A stretch of DNA of 46,298 nt from Pseudomonas defluvii (GCF_001695625.1 NZ_MBPN01000035.1:1-46298), one strand, 5' to 3'; counted from the first letter of the stretch, positions 7,223-13,401 are shown. The notes: a model not told the origin generated them from the letters alone. A program made the numbers and translations.

Positions 7223-7274
7223 ATAGTACCTTTGGCATTTATTTGTTGCAATACCTTTGGCATTAGCATGGTAT
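7223..7274. promoter_or_regulatory. Divergent cI / cro control region with shared -35 and paired operators
   Basis: TTGCAA at 7246-7251 is its own reverse complement and can serve as -35 in both directions. Leftward, 17 bases then TACTAT (7228-7223) gives the cro promoter; rightward, 17 bases then TGGTAT (7269-7274) gives the cI promoter. Each spacer contains an operator copy, TACCTTTGGCA, at 7227-7237 and 7252-7262, starts 25 bases apart. A one-mismatch copy (TGCCAAAGGCT, 7335-7345) lies inside the cI coding sequence. CI and Cro are the likely ligands. Confidence 0.7.
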
Positions 7275-7295
7275 TACTATCGGGAATATTATTGG

Positions 7296-8063
7296 ATGAT
7301 GAAAAAGCCCCTACCCCCTGATCGCAAGGAAGAATGCCAAAGGCTCAAGGCGATCTTCGATGGCAAAAAAAAGGAGCTGAAGCTCACTCAGGAGAAGCTT
7401 GCGCACCTCTTGGGTATTAACCAGAGCTCGGTTAGCCATTATCTAAACGGAGTGAACCCGCTCAACGCCTCCGTAGCCGCAGCCTTCGCCAAGATCCTTG
7501 GGGTTTCTGTGTGGGATTTCAGCCCTCGCCTTGCAGAGGTGATTGAGTCCTTTGCATCCATGCAGGTAACTGCTGACTCCTTCAAGGCAACCTGGTCTCG
7601 CAGCGCCAAAGTATTGGATGCGATTCCTAATGAGCAGTATGTGCTCATCCCCCAACTCCTGGACGATAACTCATTTATCCCGGGGGTAAATGACGAGCAT
7701 GTGGGGCTTACTGAGGGCATGTTGTTCCGGCGCGACTGGCTCAGAGATGCGGGGCTACATTTCCCAAACCTTCGCATCTTGTACGCCGCAGACGAAAGTA
7801 TGGCTCCACATATCGCTCACGGAGACGTGGTGATGATCGACACATCCAAGAAAGCTCTTGAGGATGGGAAGATTTTTCTGATTAGGCGTCCTGATGGCAA
7901 AACCAGTATGCGAAGGGCATTTCAAATGATTTCTGGCGGTTGGGCGTTGAGGTCTGACAATCTGGATAAGCAAAGGTATCCCGATGAGACGCTTGATTGC
8001 GCAGCTGCCGATGGGCTTCCCATCGTAGGTCAGATAGCTTGGCGCGGCGGAGGCGCCAGGTAA
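7296..8063 (+). CDS. CI-type phage repressor (XRE HTH plus S24-like domain)
   Basis: A 255-residue lysogeny repressor. Residues about 25-75 are an XRE helix-turn-helix (LTQEKLAHLLGINQSSVSHYLNG); residues about 158-250 form a LexA/CI-like C-terminal domain with the serine motif DESMAP (Ser168), GDVVMIDTSKK, GKIFLIRRPDG and SDNLDKQRYPDE. Where LexA and CI carry the catalytic Lys (V-K-R-L), this protein has M-R-R-A (Arg206), and no Ala-Gly or Cys-Gly cleavage site is visible in the linker, so RecA-stimulated self-cleavage is doubtful. Start: two consecutive ATGs (7296, 7299) follow a short leader from the divergent promoter; upstream in-frame codons lie in the operators. Confidence 0.88.
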   Translation: MMKKPLPPDRKEECQRLKAIFDGKKKELKLTQEKLAHLLGINQSSVSHYLNGVNPLNASVAAAFAKILGVSVWDFSPRLAEVIESFASMQVTADSFKATWSRSAKVLDAIPNEQYVLIPQLLDDNSFIPGVNDEHVGLTEGMLFRRDWLRDAGLHFPNLRILYAADESMAPHIAHGDVVMIDTSKKALEDGKIFLIRRPDGKTSMRRAFQMISGGWALRSDNLDKQRYPDETLDCAAADGLPIVGQIAWRGGGAR

Positions 8064-8079
8064 GCAAGTCACAAAGCTG

Positions 8080-8103
8080 AAACCGCTTTCGAGCGGTTTT
8101 TTT
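8080..8103 (+). terminator. Rho-independent terminator after cI
   Basis: AACCGCT, loop TTCG, AGCGGTT, then seven T. A perfect stem 17 bases after the cI stop; it separates cI from the next operon. Confidence 0.92.
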
Positions 8104-8123
8104 GCGCCTCCCCAAAAAAATAT

Positions 8124-8163
8124 TACCAAAGGCATTTACACAATAAATTGCCTTTGGTAATTT
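8124..8163 (+). promoter_or_regulatory. Promoter with paired CI/Cro-type operators for the rightward operon
   Basis: TACCAAAGGCA (8124-8134) and TGCCTTTGGTA (8149-8159) form a perfect inverted pair with starts 25 bases apart, the same spacing as the pair between cI and cro. Between and overlapping them are -35 TTTACA (8135-8140), a 17-base spacer and -10 TAATTT (8158-8163). A repressor bound here would block the promoter, so the operon starting at 8199 is probably silent in the lysogen. Confidence 0.7.
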
Positions 8164-8198
8164 TATATCTGTCAACTCATCGCACGGAGCAAGCCCGC

Positions 8199-8591
8199 AT
8201 GACCACTCAAACCATCACCGCCAGCGGCTGGACCGGTTTTCTCGGCATGGGGCTTGCTCCGCGTGAGCTTGAGGCGACTCTGTATGCAGCAAGCGACCTG
8301 ACCCAAAAAGAGATTGCACGCTTGATGGGTATCAGCCCTAAGACCGTTGAAAAGCGCATCGAGGACGCCCGATTCAAGCTCGGCGCCAAGACCATGCGCG
8401 GCCTAGTTCTCGAGGCATTCAGGCGCGGAGTGATCAGCCCAGCAGCGGTACTGGCCGCGATCATGGCAGTGCACGGCGTTGTCAGCGACGACCAGTTACT
8501 GCGCGTTCGCCGTGGCAACAACGGCAACGAGCGAAAGATTGAAACCCGTGTAGCAACCCGGCATGCCGAGTGCTCCCAGGCGATGGCGTGA
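8199..8591 (+). CDS. LuxR-type helix-turn-helix regulator (phage)
   Basis: A 130-residue protein consisting mostly of a GerE/LuxR-type DNA-binding domain: APRELEATLYAASDLTQKEI then ARLMGISPKTVEKRIEDARFKLGAKT, the standard four-helix pattern with the recognition helix SPKTVEKRIEDAR. No receiver or ligand-binding domain is present. The start at 8199 (MTTQTITASG) is supported by GGAG nine bases upstream; an upstream in-frame start would lie in the operator. It is the first gene of the operon behind the 8124-8163 promoter and may activate later prophage functions, but its target is unknown. Confidence 0.75.
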   Translation: MTTQTITASGWTGFLGMGLAPRELEATLYAASDLTQKEIARLMGISPKTVEKRIEDARFKLGAKTMRGLVLEAFRRGVISPAAVLAAIMAVHGVVSDDQLLRVRRGNNGNERKIETRVATRHAECSQAMA

Positions 8592-8679
8592 CACTGCCCG
8601 CCTGACCTGATCAAACCCTGATTTTGCGAAAGCCAACAACGCGGCAGGCCCTCGGCTTGCCTGAAATAAGGAGATTCAC

Positions 8680-9060
8680 ATGCTTATGCTCAGCCGTTCT
8701 CAAGGCAAAGCCATCGTCATCGGCGGGAACATTCGCGTCACTGTCGCCCAGGTCCATGGCAACCAAGTGCGTCTCGGTATTGAGGCTCCTCACGGCGTTA
8801 TCGTAGATCGCGAGGAGATCCACCGCCGTCGCATCGCGGACGCCGAAGCCGCTCATGACGCAAGCTTCTGCATCGATGAACAGGTTCGGTTGGTCGCCGA
8901 CGCCCGCCGCTACCGCTTCCTGCGCGATCGCGCCTGCATTGAGGACGTCGACACCGACCTTCTGGTCGTTGGCGGGGATGTTCACTTCACGGGCGAGGAG
9001 CTGGATCGGGAGATCGACTCCGCTCTGCGCCTGGAGCAACTGCAGGAGCAGCGGCCATGA
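8680..9060 (+). CDS. CsrA/RsmA-family RNA-binding regulator with C-terminal extension
   Basis: A 126-residue protein. Residues 1-52 are a full CsrA domain: MLMLSRSQGKAIVIGG, then IRVTVAQVHGNQVRLGI and VDREEIHRR, retaining the N-terminal LSR and the VxREEI segment whose Arg contacts RNA in known CsrA proteins. CsrA is normally about 60 residues; here about 65 further residues follow, including ADARRYRFLRDRAC and GEELDREIDSAL, a pattern common in small phage proteins of unknown function. AAGGAG precedes the ATG. It could bind GGA motifs in host or phage messages and interfere with the host Rsm network; this is inference. Confidence 0.85.
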   Translation: MLMLSRSQGKAIVIGGNIRVTVAQVHGNQVRLGIEAPHGVIVDREEIHRRRIADAEAAHDASFCIDEQVRLVADARRYRFLRDRACIEDVDTDLLVVGGDVHFTGEELDREIDSALRLEQLQEQRP

Positions 9061-9248
9061 CCCATGCAAAGCCAGCGCACAGCGAGTTCCAAGACTTGGG
9101 CCTGCGCCTGGTGCGCTTCGGCCAAGCGCTGCAGGACAACACTACCAGCGTCGGGCAACTGAACCGCCTTGCCAAGGATTGCGGCATCACGCTGCGCCTG
9201 CGCGCCGTAGCCAACACAGAGGGCGCCAGCCATGCGCACCCTCGCTGA
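9057..9248 (+). CDS. Hypothetical small phage protein (63 aa)
   Basis: A 63-residue soluble protein with no recognised family. The central part EFQDLGLRLVRFGQALQDNT followed by VGQLNRLAKDCGITLRL looks helical. Its ATG overlaps the csrA stop by 4 bases (ATGA) and its end overlaps the next gene by 17 bases, which supports it as a translated member of the operon. Confidence 0.5.
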   Translation: MTHAKPAHSEFQDLGLRLVRFGQALQDNTTSVGQLNRLAKDCGITLRLRAVANTEGASHAHPR

Positions 9249-9573
9249 TATGGCGCTCTGCCGCGCTCGAGGTCGCATTCACTCCGTGCAGTCCAGGGCT
9301 TCCGCCAAGGCGCCTGCGAAGGTCACTTCCGCCAGTGTCACTAGCACCAGTGCCGCGGCGGTGGTGAATGGCCCGATCAACCGCTTCATGTTCCTAGAGG
9401 GACGCAACTGGGCGATTGACTTGGTTGGCTCGCTCAGCGGCTCGCCAGTCGAGGTTGTGGTTGAGCGCCTGGCAGGCGCAACGGCCAATCGTCCTGGCAG
9501 CTACGTCGCCGGCATCCAGTCGGTGATCAGCAAATTGCAGGCAGGGAGTGATCAAGCCGAGGCAGGAGTATGA
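9232..9573 (+). CDS. Hypothetical phage protein (113 aa)
   Basis: A 113-residue protein not recognised. The N-terminal 45 residues are Ala/Ser/Thr-rich and probably disordered (KAPAKVTSASVTSTSAAAVV). The remainder (INRFMFLEGRNWAIDLVGSL, then VEVVVERLAGATANRPGSYV and VISKLQAG) looks like a small folded domain. The stop overlaps the HNH gene start by 4 bases. No signal peptide or membrane segment is evident. Confidence 0.52.
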   Translation: MRTLADMALCRARGRIHSVQSRASAKAPAKVTSASVTSTSAAAVVNGPINRFMFLEGRNWAIDLVGSLSGSPVEVVVERLAGATANRPGSYVAGIQSVISKLQAGSDQAEAGV

Positions 9574-10127
9574 CCAGGAGTCGCAGCGTAAAGCGGTGGA
9601 CTGAAGCAGAGGACAAGCTGATCTGCCAGCTCTATTCGGAGAGGACCAATAAGGAAATGTGCGTCCTGCTGCCAGAGCGAACCAAGACGGCTATCACATT
9701 GCGCGCAGCTCATTTCGGCATCAGGAAGACAAAAGAGCATCGGTCAGCAATATCCAGACAGACATTCCTTGCCACCTGCGAAGCATTAGGAATTCAGCCT
9801 GGCCAAGCGCCCAGGCCCATAGGGTCGACCCACAGGAAAGGCCGCTACATCCTGATCAAGGTGGCGCAGCCGGATGTGTGGAAGCCGCTGCACACCCATG
9901 TATGGGAGCAAGCGCATGGCCCGGTGCCTGAGGGAATGATTGTCGCCGCGAAGGATGGCAACGTCCGGAACACTGACCTGAGCAACTTGTGCCTGCGGAC
10001 TTTCGCTGAAAACCAGCTGCGTCGGAATAGGCACTACAAGGACTTGCCGGAGGGGATTGTCGACATCCTCCACCTTCAGAACGAAATCAAGAAAGCTATC
10101 AAGAGGAAGACCCATCGTGAAAAATAA
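9570..10127 (+). CDS. HNH endonuclease with N-terminal SANT/Myb-like segment
   Basis: A 185-residue protein. Residues about 8-52 (VKRWTEAEDKLICQLYSER ... AITLRAAHFGI) resemble a Myb/SANT-type helix-turn-helix. Residues about 90-150 are an HNH_3-type nuclease core: RYILIKVAQPDVWKPLHTHV, then HGPVPEGMIVAAKDGNVRNT and LSNLCLRTFAENQLRRN, with the conserved His, the Asp-Gly-Asn segment and the Asn-Leu tail. This domain order is frequent in free-standing phage HNH (homing-like) endonucleases. The gene is linked to its neighbours by a 4-base overlap upstream and an 11-base overlap downstream. It may be a selfish nuclease riding in the operon rather than a phage-function gene. Confidence 0.8.
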   Translation: MTRSRSVKRWTEAEDKLICQLYSERTNKEMCVLLPERTKTAITLRAAHFGIRKTKEHRSAISRQTFLATCEALGIQPGQAPRPIGSTHRKGRYILIKVAQPDVWKPLHTHVWEQAHGPVPEGMIVAAKDGNVRNTDLSNLCLRTFAENQLRRNRHYKDLPEGIVDILHLQNEIKKAIKRKTHREK

Positions 10128-10359
10128 ACTCAGCGACCTGCGCGACCATCTATTTGCCCAACTGGAGGCGGTGCGCGAGGCTAGCGACGAAGACCTGCCG
10201 AAGGAAGTTCAGCGCGCCCAGTCCGTCTCTGACATCAGTCGCGTGCTGATCGAAAGCGCCAAGGTGGAGATCGACTACTACCGCCACATCGGGGGAGACA
10301 ACCCCGCCAGCTCGTTCATTGAATCGAAGCCAGCGCTACCACCTGGGCGAAATATCTGA
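10117..10359 (+). CDS. Hypothetical conserved-looking phage protein (80 aa)
   Basis: An 80-residue protein starting at GTG 10117 (KNKLSDLRDHLFAQLEA), preceded by AGGAAG; the frame is open further upstream but only inside the HNH gene. The body is helical: LEAVREASDEDLPKEVQRAQ then SVSDISRVLIESAKVEIDYY. I recall similar short proteins in many proteobacterial prophages, usually in early operons and without known function. It overlaps the HNH gene end by 11 bases. Confidence 0.6.
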   Translation: MKNKLSDLRDHLFAQLEAVREASDEDLPKEVQRAQSVSDISRVLIESAKVEIDYYRHIGGDNPASSFIESKPALPPGRNI

Positions 10360-10400
10360 CGTGACAGGTTTGCGTGACAAGCAAAGCCTGACGCGTCAGG
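10357..10400. promoter_or_regulatory. TGACG-motif cluster and 14-bp perfect palindrome
   Basis: CGTGACA occurs at 10360-10366 and 10373-10379 as direct repeats 13 bases apart, followed by the perfect palindrome CCTGACGCGTCAGG at 10387-10400, just before the ribosome-binding site of the small HTH gene at 10414. The arrangement suggests an operator, perhaps for that gene product. Confidence 0.4.
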
Positions 10401-10413
10401 ACGGGAGGAAGGA

Positions 10414-10662
10414 ATGAGCGAAGAAACCGAAGTGCTCACGGTCGACGGCCTGGCCAAACTGCTTGGCCGGACCGAGGCATCGATCAGGGAGGGGATTCGC
10501 CGCGGCGTGCCGTGGCTGCCCAAGAGCTTCAAGATGGGCAACCGGCACTGCTGGTTGAAGGAGGACGTGCGCAAGTTCTTGCGTGAGTACCGGGACGGGG
10601 AGCACCAGAAGCCAAAGCCGGGGCGCAAGCGGAAAGAGCCGCCGTCGCTCCGGGTAGCCTAA
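10414..10662 (+). CDS. Small helix-turn-helix protein, AlpA/excisionase-like
   Basis: An 82-residue basic protein with a single winged helix-turn-helix of the HTH_17/AlpA/excisionase kind: EVLTVDGLAKLLGRTEASIR then EGIRRGVPWLPKSFKMGNRH and WLKEDVRKFLREY. The C-terminal 20 residues are Lys/Arg/Pro-rich. GGGAGGAAGG stands before the ATG. It is the last gene of the rightward operon and lies on the integrase side of the element, which fits an excisionase or late regulator; the sequence does not decide between them. A palindrome immediately upstream may be its own binding site. Confidence 0.65.
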   Translation: MSEETEVLTVDGLAKLLGRTEASIREGIRRGVPWLPKSFKMGNRHCWLKEDVRKFLREYRDGEHQKPKPGRKRKEPPSLRVA

Positions 10663-10677
10663 ACGCTTGATACAGCG

Positions 10678-11616
10678 TCACACTTCCAAATAGAGTGCAA
10701 TGGGATGAACGATAATCTGGTTCACTGGGGGCCGATGGAAATGCGCTTCCAGTCCCTGCAGGGCCATCGTGGTGTTTCGAATGATTTCACTCATAGGGCC
10801 TCCACCGAGCGGTTGTACATCGTCGTCTTCTTCAGTCGTTTCGTCGTAAGCCCGGCATTGCGTAATCATACCGAGCAGCACGAGCTCAACCTGTGCCATC
10901 CGTGAATAGGTTTTGAAAACGAAATCCTCAGATTCCTTTAAGCACTCTCGCTTAAGATCAGCATTGACCCGGCAATCTTCCATATCCATAGAAAGGTCAA
11001 AGCGCCTCTTGAAGCCATGCTCCAGAACGGCGGCCATATTTTTGTATTGCAGACGATCGTTGGCAGACTTTTCTTTCGGGACTTGCGATTTGGAAAGTCT
11101 ATCGAGCTCAGTCTTGAGCTGCGCCAGCTTAATTTTTCTACTAGAATTATCAGGCAAACTAAAGATATCGACCAACAACTGCTCTCGCTCATCATTTGCT
11201 GCAACGATGGAAATCGCATCTTGCATATCAACTAACGTTTCGAGGCTGTTAAGAATTTCTATAGTATCAAGGAAACTAGCCTTTGCCTTAAGACGAATGA
11301 ACTTTCGGCCCTCTGGATCGTCAACAAGCTCTGAAAACGTATTATCCGATGTTACAGAAATCAGCTTGCCGCTTTCTTTCAGCTTATCTTCAAACAACAC
11401 ATAGGCGTAATCGTGGAGGAATTTCTTCTCCACATGAGCAGAGGTAGTCTCAATTATCTCTGCAAGTTTTTGACCGCTGTTGCGTGGACCTTCTTGTTCT
11501 TCAACATCAGAGTCAGATCGCTTAGACTCCTTAATCACATAATCTGTAACGCCCTCAAGTAACTGAGAAGATAGCGAATACATCTTATATTCATCGAGGT
11601 ACACGAAGCTTTTCAC
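10678..11616 (-). CDS. Uncharacterised 312-aa protein of low-G+C cassette
   Basis: A 312-residue soluble protein starting MKSFVYLDEYKMYSLSSQLL. The N-terminal pattern (aromatic-Y-L-D ... K-x-Y-S-L-S-S-Q-L-x-E-G) resembles my memory of DUF6414 proteins; this is unverified. The body is helical and rich in Lys, Glu and Asp, with a strand-rich middle (SGKLISVTSDN, RKFIRLKAKASFLDTIEILN). The C-terminus contains MAQVELVLLGMITQCRAYDE and an acidic stretch TTEEDDDVQPL. No membrane segment or catalytic motif is seen. Base composition is clearly richer in A/T than the flanking phage genes. The start overlaps the end of a 50-residue membrane protein gene by 26 bases; the two and the next gene form one leftward unit. 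Confidence 0.7.
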   Translation of the reverse strand: MKSFVYLDEYKMYSLSSQLLEGVTDYVIKESKRSDSDVEEQEGPRNSGQKLAEIIETTSAHVEKKFLHDYAYVLFEDKLKESGKLISVTSDNTFSELVDDPEGRKFIRLKAKASFLDTIEILNSLETLVDMQDAISIVAANDEREQLLVDIFSLPDNSSRKIKLAQLKTELDRLSKSQVPKEKSANDRLQYKNMAAVLEHGFKRRFDLSMDMEDCRVNADLKRECLKESEDFVFKTYSRMAQVELVLLGMITQCRAYDETTEEDDDVQPLGGGPMSEIIRNTTMALQGLEAHFHRPPVNQIIVHPIALYLEV

Positions 11617-11743
11617 GCTCTGACTTCCTTCTCATAAAATCTTGATAAAATTTATTGCGCGTAGAGTTTGCTGACCAGACCGTAAAGGCACACGTGACAA
11701 TGAAGAAAAAAACTCCAATAGAGAAAATTATTACATTAATCAC
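11591..11743 (-). CDS. Small single-pass membrane protein (50 aa)
   Basis: A 50-residue protein starting at GTG 11743, overlapping the upstream stop (GTGA) and preceded by GGGAG. One membrane helix (about residues 2-24: INVIIFSIGVFFFIVTCAFT) is followed by a strongly basic tail (RNKFYQDFMRRKSEREKLRV) likely on the cytoplasmic side. No family is recognised. The overlap with both neighbours indicates coupled translation with the 144-residue membrane protein and the 312-residue protein, and suggests that the three act together. Confidence 0.6.
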   Translation of the reverse strand: MINVIIFSIGVFFFIVTCAFTVWSANSTRNKFYQDFMRRKSEREKLRVPR

Positions 11744-12174
11744 GCCACATCTCCCACATTCGTGGATGAATATATAATCCTGTCGTATACAGCCCAGCAG
11801 AGTAGGAAGGAACAGCACGACATCAAGATGGACATACTAAGAACCGCACCCTGATTAATATCCTTATTAACCTCACCCAACAAAGCGAAGGCAAATAGCG
11901 CAGCGTAAAAAATAATCGCCAGCGCGGAAATACCGGTTATCGCAGATTTCCAGCCTGACTCACTAGATTCGGTATATCTAATCTCGGCGAGAATAGAAAT
12001 CTGCATTACTATGCCCAGAGAAATAAAATCAGAAGCGCTGACCCAGGCAACCTTATCGCCATTTACCAGAAAAGCGACAAACAGCCGTATAAGAATTGGC
12101 ACCATACCGAACAGAACGGTATAGATGAGCCACAGGACCTTTTTTTCACTGAGCTTGACGATAATCGCCTCCAA
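11740..12174 (-). CDS. Multi-pass membrane protein of low-G+C cassette (144 aa)
   Basis: A 144-residue protein with four predicted membrane helices: about 15-37 (LIYTVLFGMVPILIRLFVAF), 47-65 (ASDFISLGIVMQISILAEI), 80-100 (ITGISALAIIFYAALFAFAL) and 110-130 (VLSMSILMSCCSFLLCWAVY). The only start in frame without losing the first helix is TTG at 12174; an in-frame stop lies just upstream and the ribosome-binding site is poor, so the start is uncertain. No family is recognised. It is the first gene of the three-gene leftward cassette and begins 40 bases after the integrase stop, so it may be read from the integrase message. Confidence 0.65.
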   Translation of the reverse strand: MEAIIVKLSEKKVLWLIYTVLFGMVPILIRLFVAFLVNGDKVAWVSASDFISLGIVMQISILAEIRYTESSESGWKSAITGISALAIIFYAALFAFALLGEVNKDINQGAVLSMSILMSCCSFLLCWAVYDRIIYSSTNVGDVA

Positions 12175-12214
12175 CCTCGATGAGACATGACGGCATCATG
12201 CCATCAGCTGGAAT

Positions 12215-13192
12215 TTACCCTAGTTTTTCGGCTAAGTCATGCGGGCTAAGATGAGTGTAACGTTTGAGCATCGCCAGGGTCTTGTGACCCGTGATGCTCG
12301 CGACTTCCATCATGGTGAAGCCGCGCTCAAAGAAACGACTGGTTGCCTCATGGCGCAGGTCGTGAAGGCGTAGACCTTCGATCCCAGCAGCCTCGCAGGC
12401 CCTAGGGAAGTAGTTGCTGATCGTGTTGAGCGCCAGACTGAAGTACCGACCGCCGCCGATCGGCGTGGGCAAGCCCTCAAGCAGGGCGATTGCCCGGGAG
12501 GATAGTGGCACAGCGCGCCTCTCGCCGTTCTTGGTGTCTTCCAGGTAGGCTACTTTGCCGCGCACCTGGTCGCGACGCAGCATCAGCAGTTCAGACCGAC
12601 GCATCGCCGTCTCCACCGCCAGCTCGATGAACACAGGGAGCTGGGCATTCATCTGGCCAGCCGCCTTATACAGAGCAGTGAGCTCCGCAGGCGTTGGACG
12701 ACGATCACGCTCCTTGCTGCCCTTCGGCATCCGGATCGCCCGGCACGGGTTGGTCAGGCCCTCGATTCCCCATTCCTTGGTGGCCACCGTGTACAAGTGG
12801 CTGATCACCGCCAGATTCAGGCGCACGGTCGCAGTCGACTTGCCTTCCTTGAGCTCAGCGTCGCGGTAAGCCGCCATGTCGCTGGAGCGGATCGCGGCCA
12901 ACCCCTTGCCGGCCAGCTTGTGCACCTTCCACTTCTTGATGCGGACCTCTTCCTGCTTGGCGCCCTTCTTGGTGGAGGTCACCTCTGACAGGTAGCGGTC
13001 CAAGGCCTCCGCCAAGGTGGTGCTCTCGGCCTCGCGCATGTCGACGAAGCGCGCACGCGACATATCACCCTCGATCTCGGCCGCCCAGCGCTGGGCTTCT
13101 GCCTTGGTGTCGAAGGTGGCGGAAAGGGTTGGGTATCCTTTGCGGCGGATCTGGGCGCGCCAGGCGTCGCCGCGTTTTTCGTAGTAGGCCAT
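12215..13192 (-). CDS. int: Tyrosine-type phage integrase
   Basis: A 325-residue site-specific recombinase. The N-terminal arm-binding segment (MAYYEKRGDAWRAQIRRKGY) and a SAM-like core-binding domain (about 60-160) precede the catalytic domain, where the active-site residues are visible: Arg in ETAMRRSELLMLR, Lys in DTKNGERRAVPL, His-x-x-Arg in LHDLRHEATSRFF, His in SITGHKTL, and the nucleophilic Tyr in KRYTHLSP. The ATG at 13192 is preferred over an upstream TTG in a repeat-rich leader; it lacks a clear ribosome-binding site. It sits 110 bases from tRNA-Ser and reads away from it, consistent with attP/attR in that interval. Confidence 0.93.
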   Translation of the reverse strand: MAYYEKRGDAWRAQIRRKGYPTLSATFDTKAEAQRWAAEIEGDMSRARFVDMREAESTTLAEALDRYLSEVTSTKKGAKQEEVRIKKWKVHKLAGKGLAAIRSSDMAAYRDAELKEGKSTATVRLNLAVISHLYTVATKEWGIEGLTNPCRAIRMPKGSKERDRRPTPAELTALYKAAGQMNAQLPVFIELAVETAMRRSELLMLRRDQVRGKVAYLEDTKNGERRAVPLSSRAIALLEGLPTPIGGGRYFSLALNTISNYFPRACEAAGIEGLRLHDLRHEATSRFFERGFTMMEVASITGHKTLAMLKRYTHLSPHDLAEKLG

Positions 13193-13230
13193 GGCGGAAT
13201 GATAGCGAACGCCTGGGGGAATATCATCCT

Positions 13231-13256
13231 CCCCCAATTCCCCCAAAATTCCCCCA
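13231..13256. repeat. Three short direct repeats of CCCCCAA upstream of int
   Basis: CCCCCAA begins at 13231, 13240 and 13251 (spacing 9 and 11), each followed by A/T bases, with a GGGGGA copy in the opposite sense near 13215. Located between integrase start and tRNA, these may be integrase arm sites or part of the integrase leader. Confidence 0.45.
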
Positions 13257-13260
13257 AATG

Positions 13261-13297
13261 AAAAAGGCCCCGAGGGCTATAAGCGCTCGTGGCCTTT
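13261..13297 (-). terminator. Terminator downstream of tRNA-Ser
   Basis: On the - strand AAAGGCC-A-CGAG ... CTCG-GG-GCCTTT is followed by further T. It starts a few bases after the tRNA 3' end and separates the tRNA transcript from the integrase. Confidence 0.65.
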
Positions 13298-13301
13298 AAT
13301 A

Positions 13302-13391
13302 TGGCGGAGAGATAGGGATTTGAACCCTAGGTACTGTTGCCAGTACAACGGATTTCGAATCCGTCCCGTTCGGCCACTCCGGCATCTCTCC
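13302..13391 (-). tRNA. tRNA-Ser(CGA)
   Basis: A 90-base cloverleaf read on the - strand: acceptor GGAGAGA paired with TCTCTCC and an encoded CCA, anticodon loop TTCGAAA (anticodon CGA, codon UCG), a long serine-type variable arm (GTACTGGCAACAGTAC) and T-arm GGTTCAAATCC. The 3' end faces the integrase; this gene is the probable attachment site. Confidence 0.96.
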
Positions 13392-13401
13392 AGTGGCGCG
13401 C

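Larger units (their letters stand above)
1..13301. mobile_element. Prophage, right-hand part (integrase end) at tRNA-Ser
   Basis: Phage-type genes fill the stretch from the left edge up to the tRNA-Ser gene: helicase, helicase loader, replication initiator, Cro, CI, antirepressor-like proteins, CsrA, HNH nuclease and a tyrosine integrase next to the tRNA. The tRNA 3' end (13302) faces the integrase, the usual geometry for tyrosine-integrase elements that use a tRNA 3' end as attB, so the right attachment site should lie at or just below 13302. The other attachment site and the structural genes are outside the window, so completeness cannot be judged. Confidence 0.85.

Noticed and set aside
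10663..10678. Terminator between the small HTH gene and the 312-aa gene (ACGCT...AGCGT)
   Set aside because: Only a 5-bp stem and no T tract on either strand.
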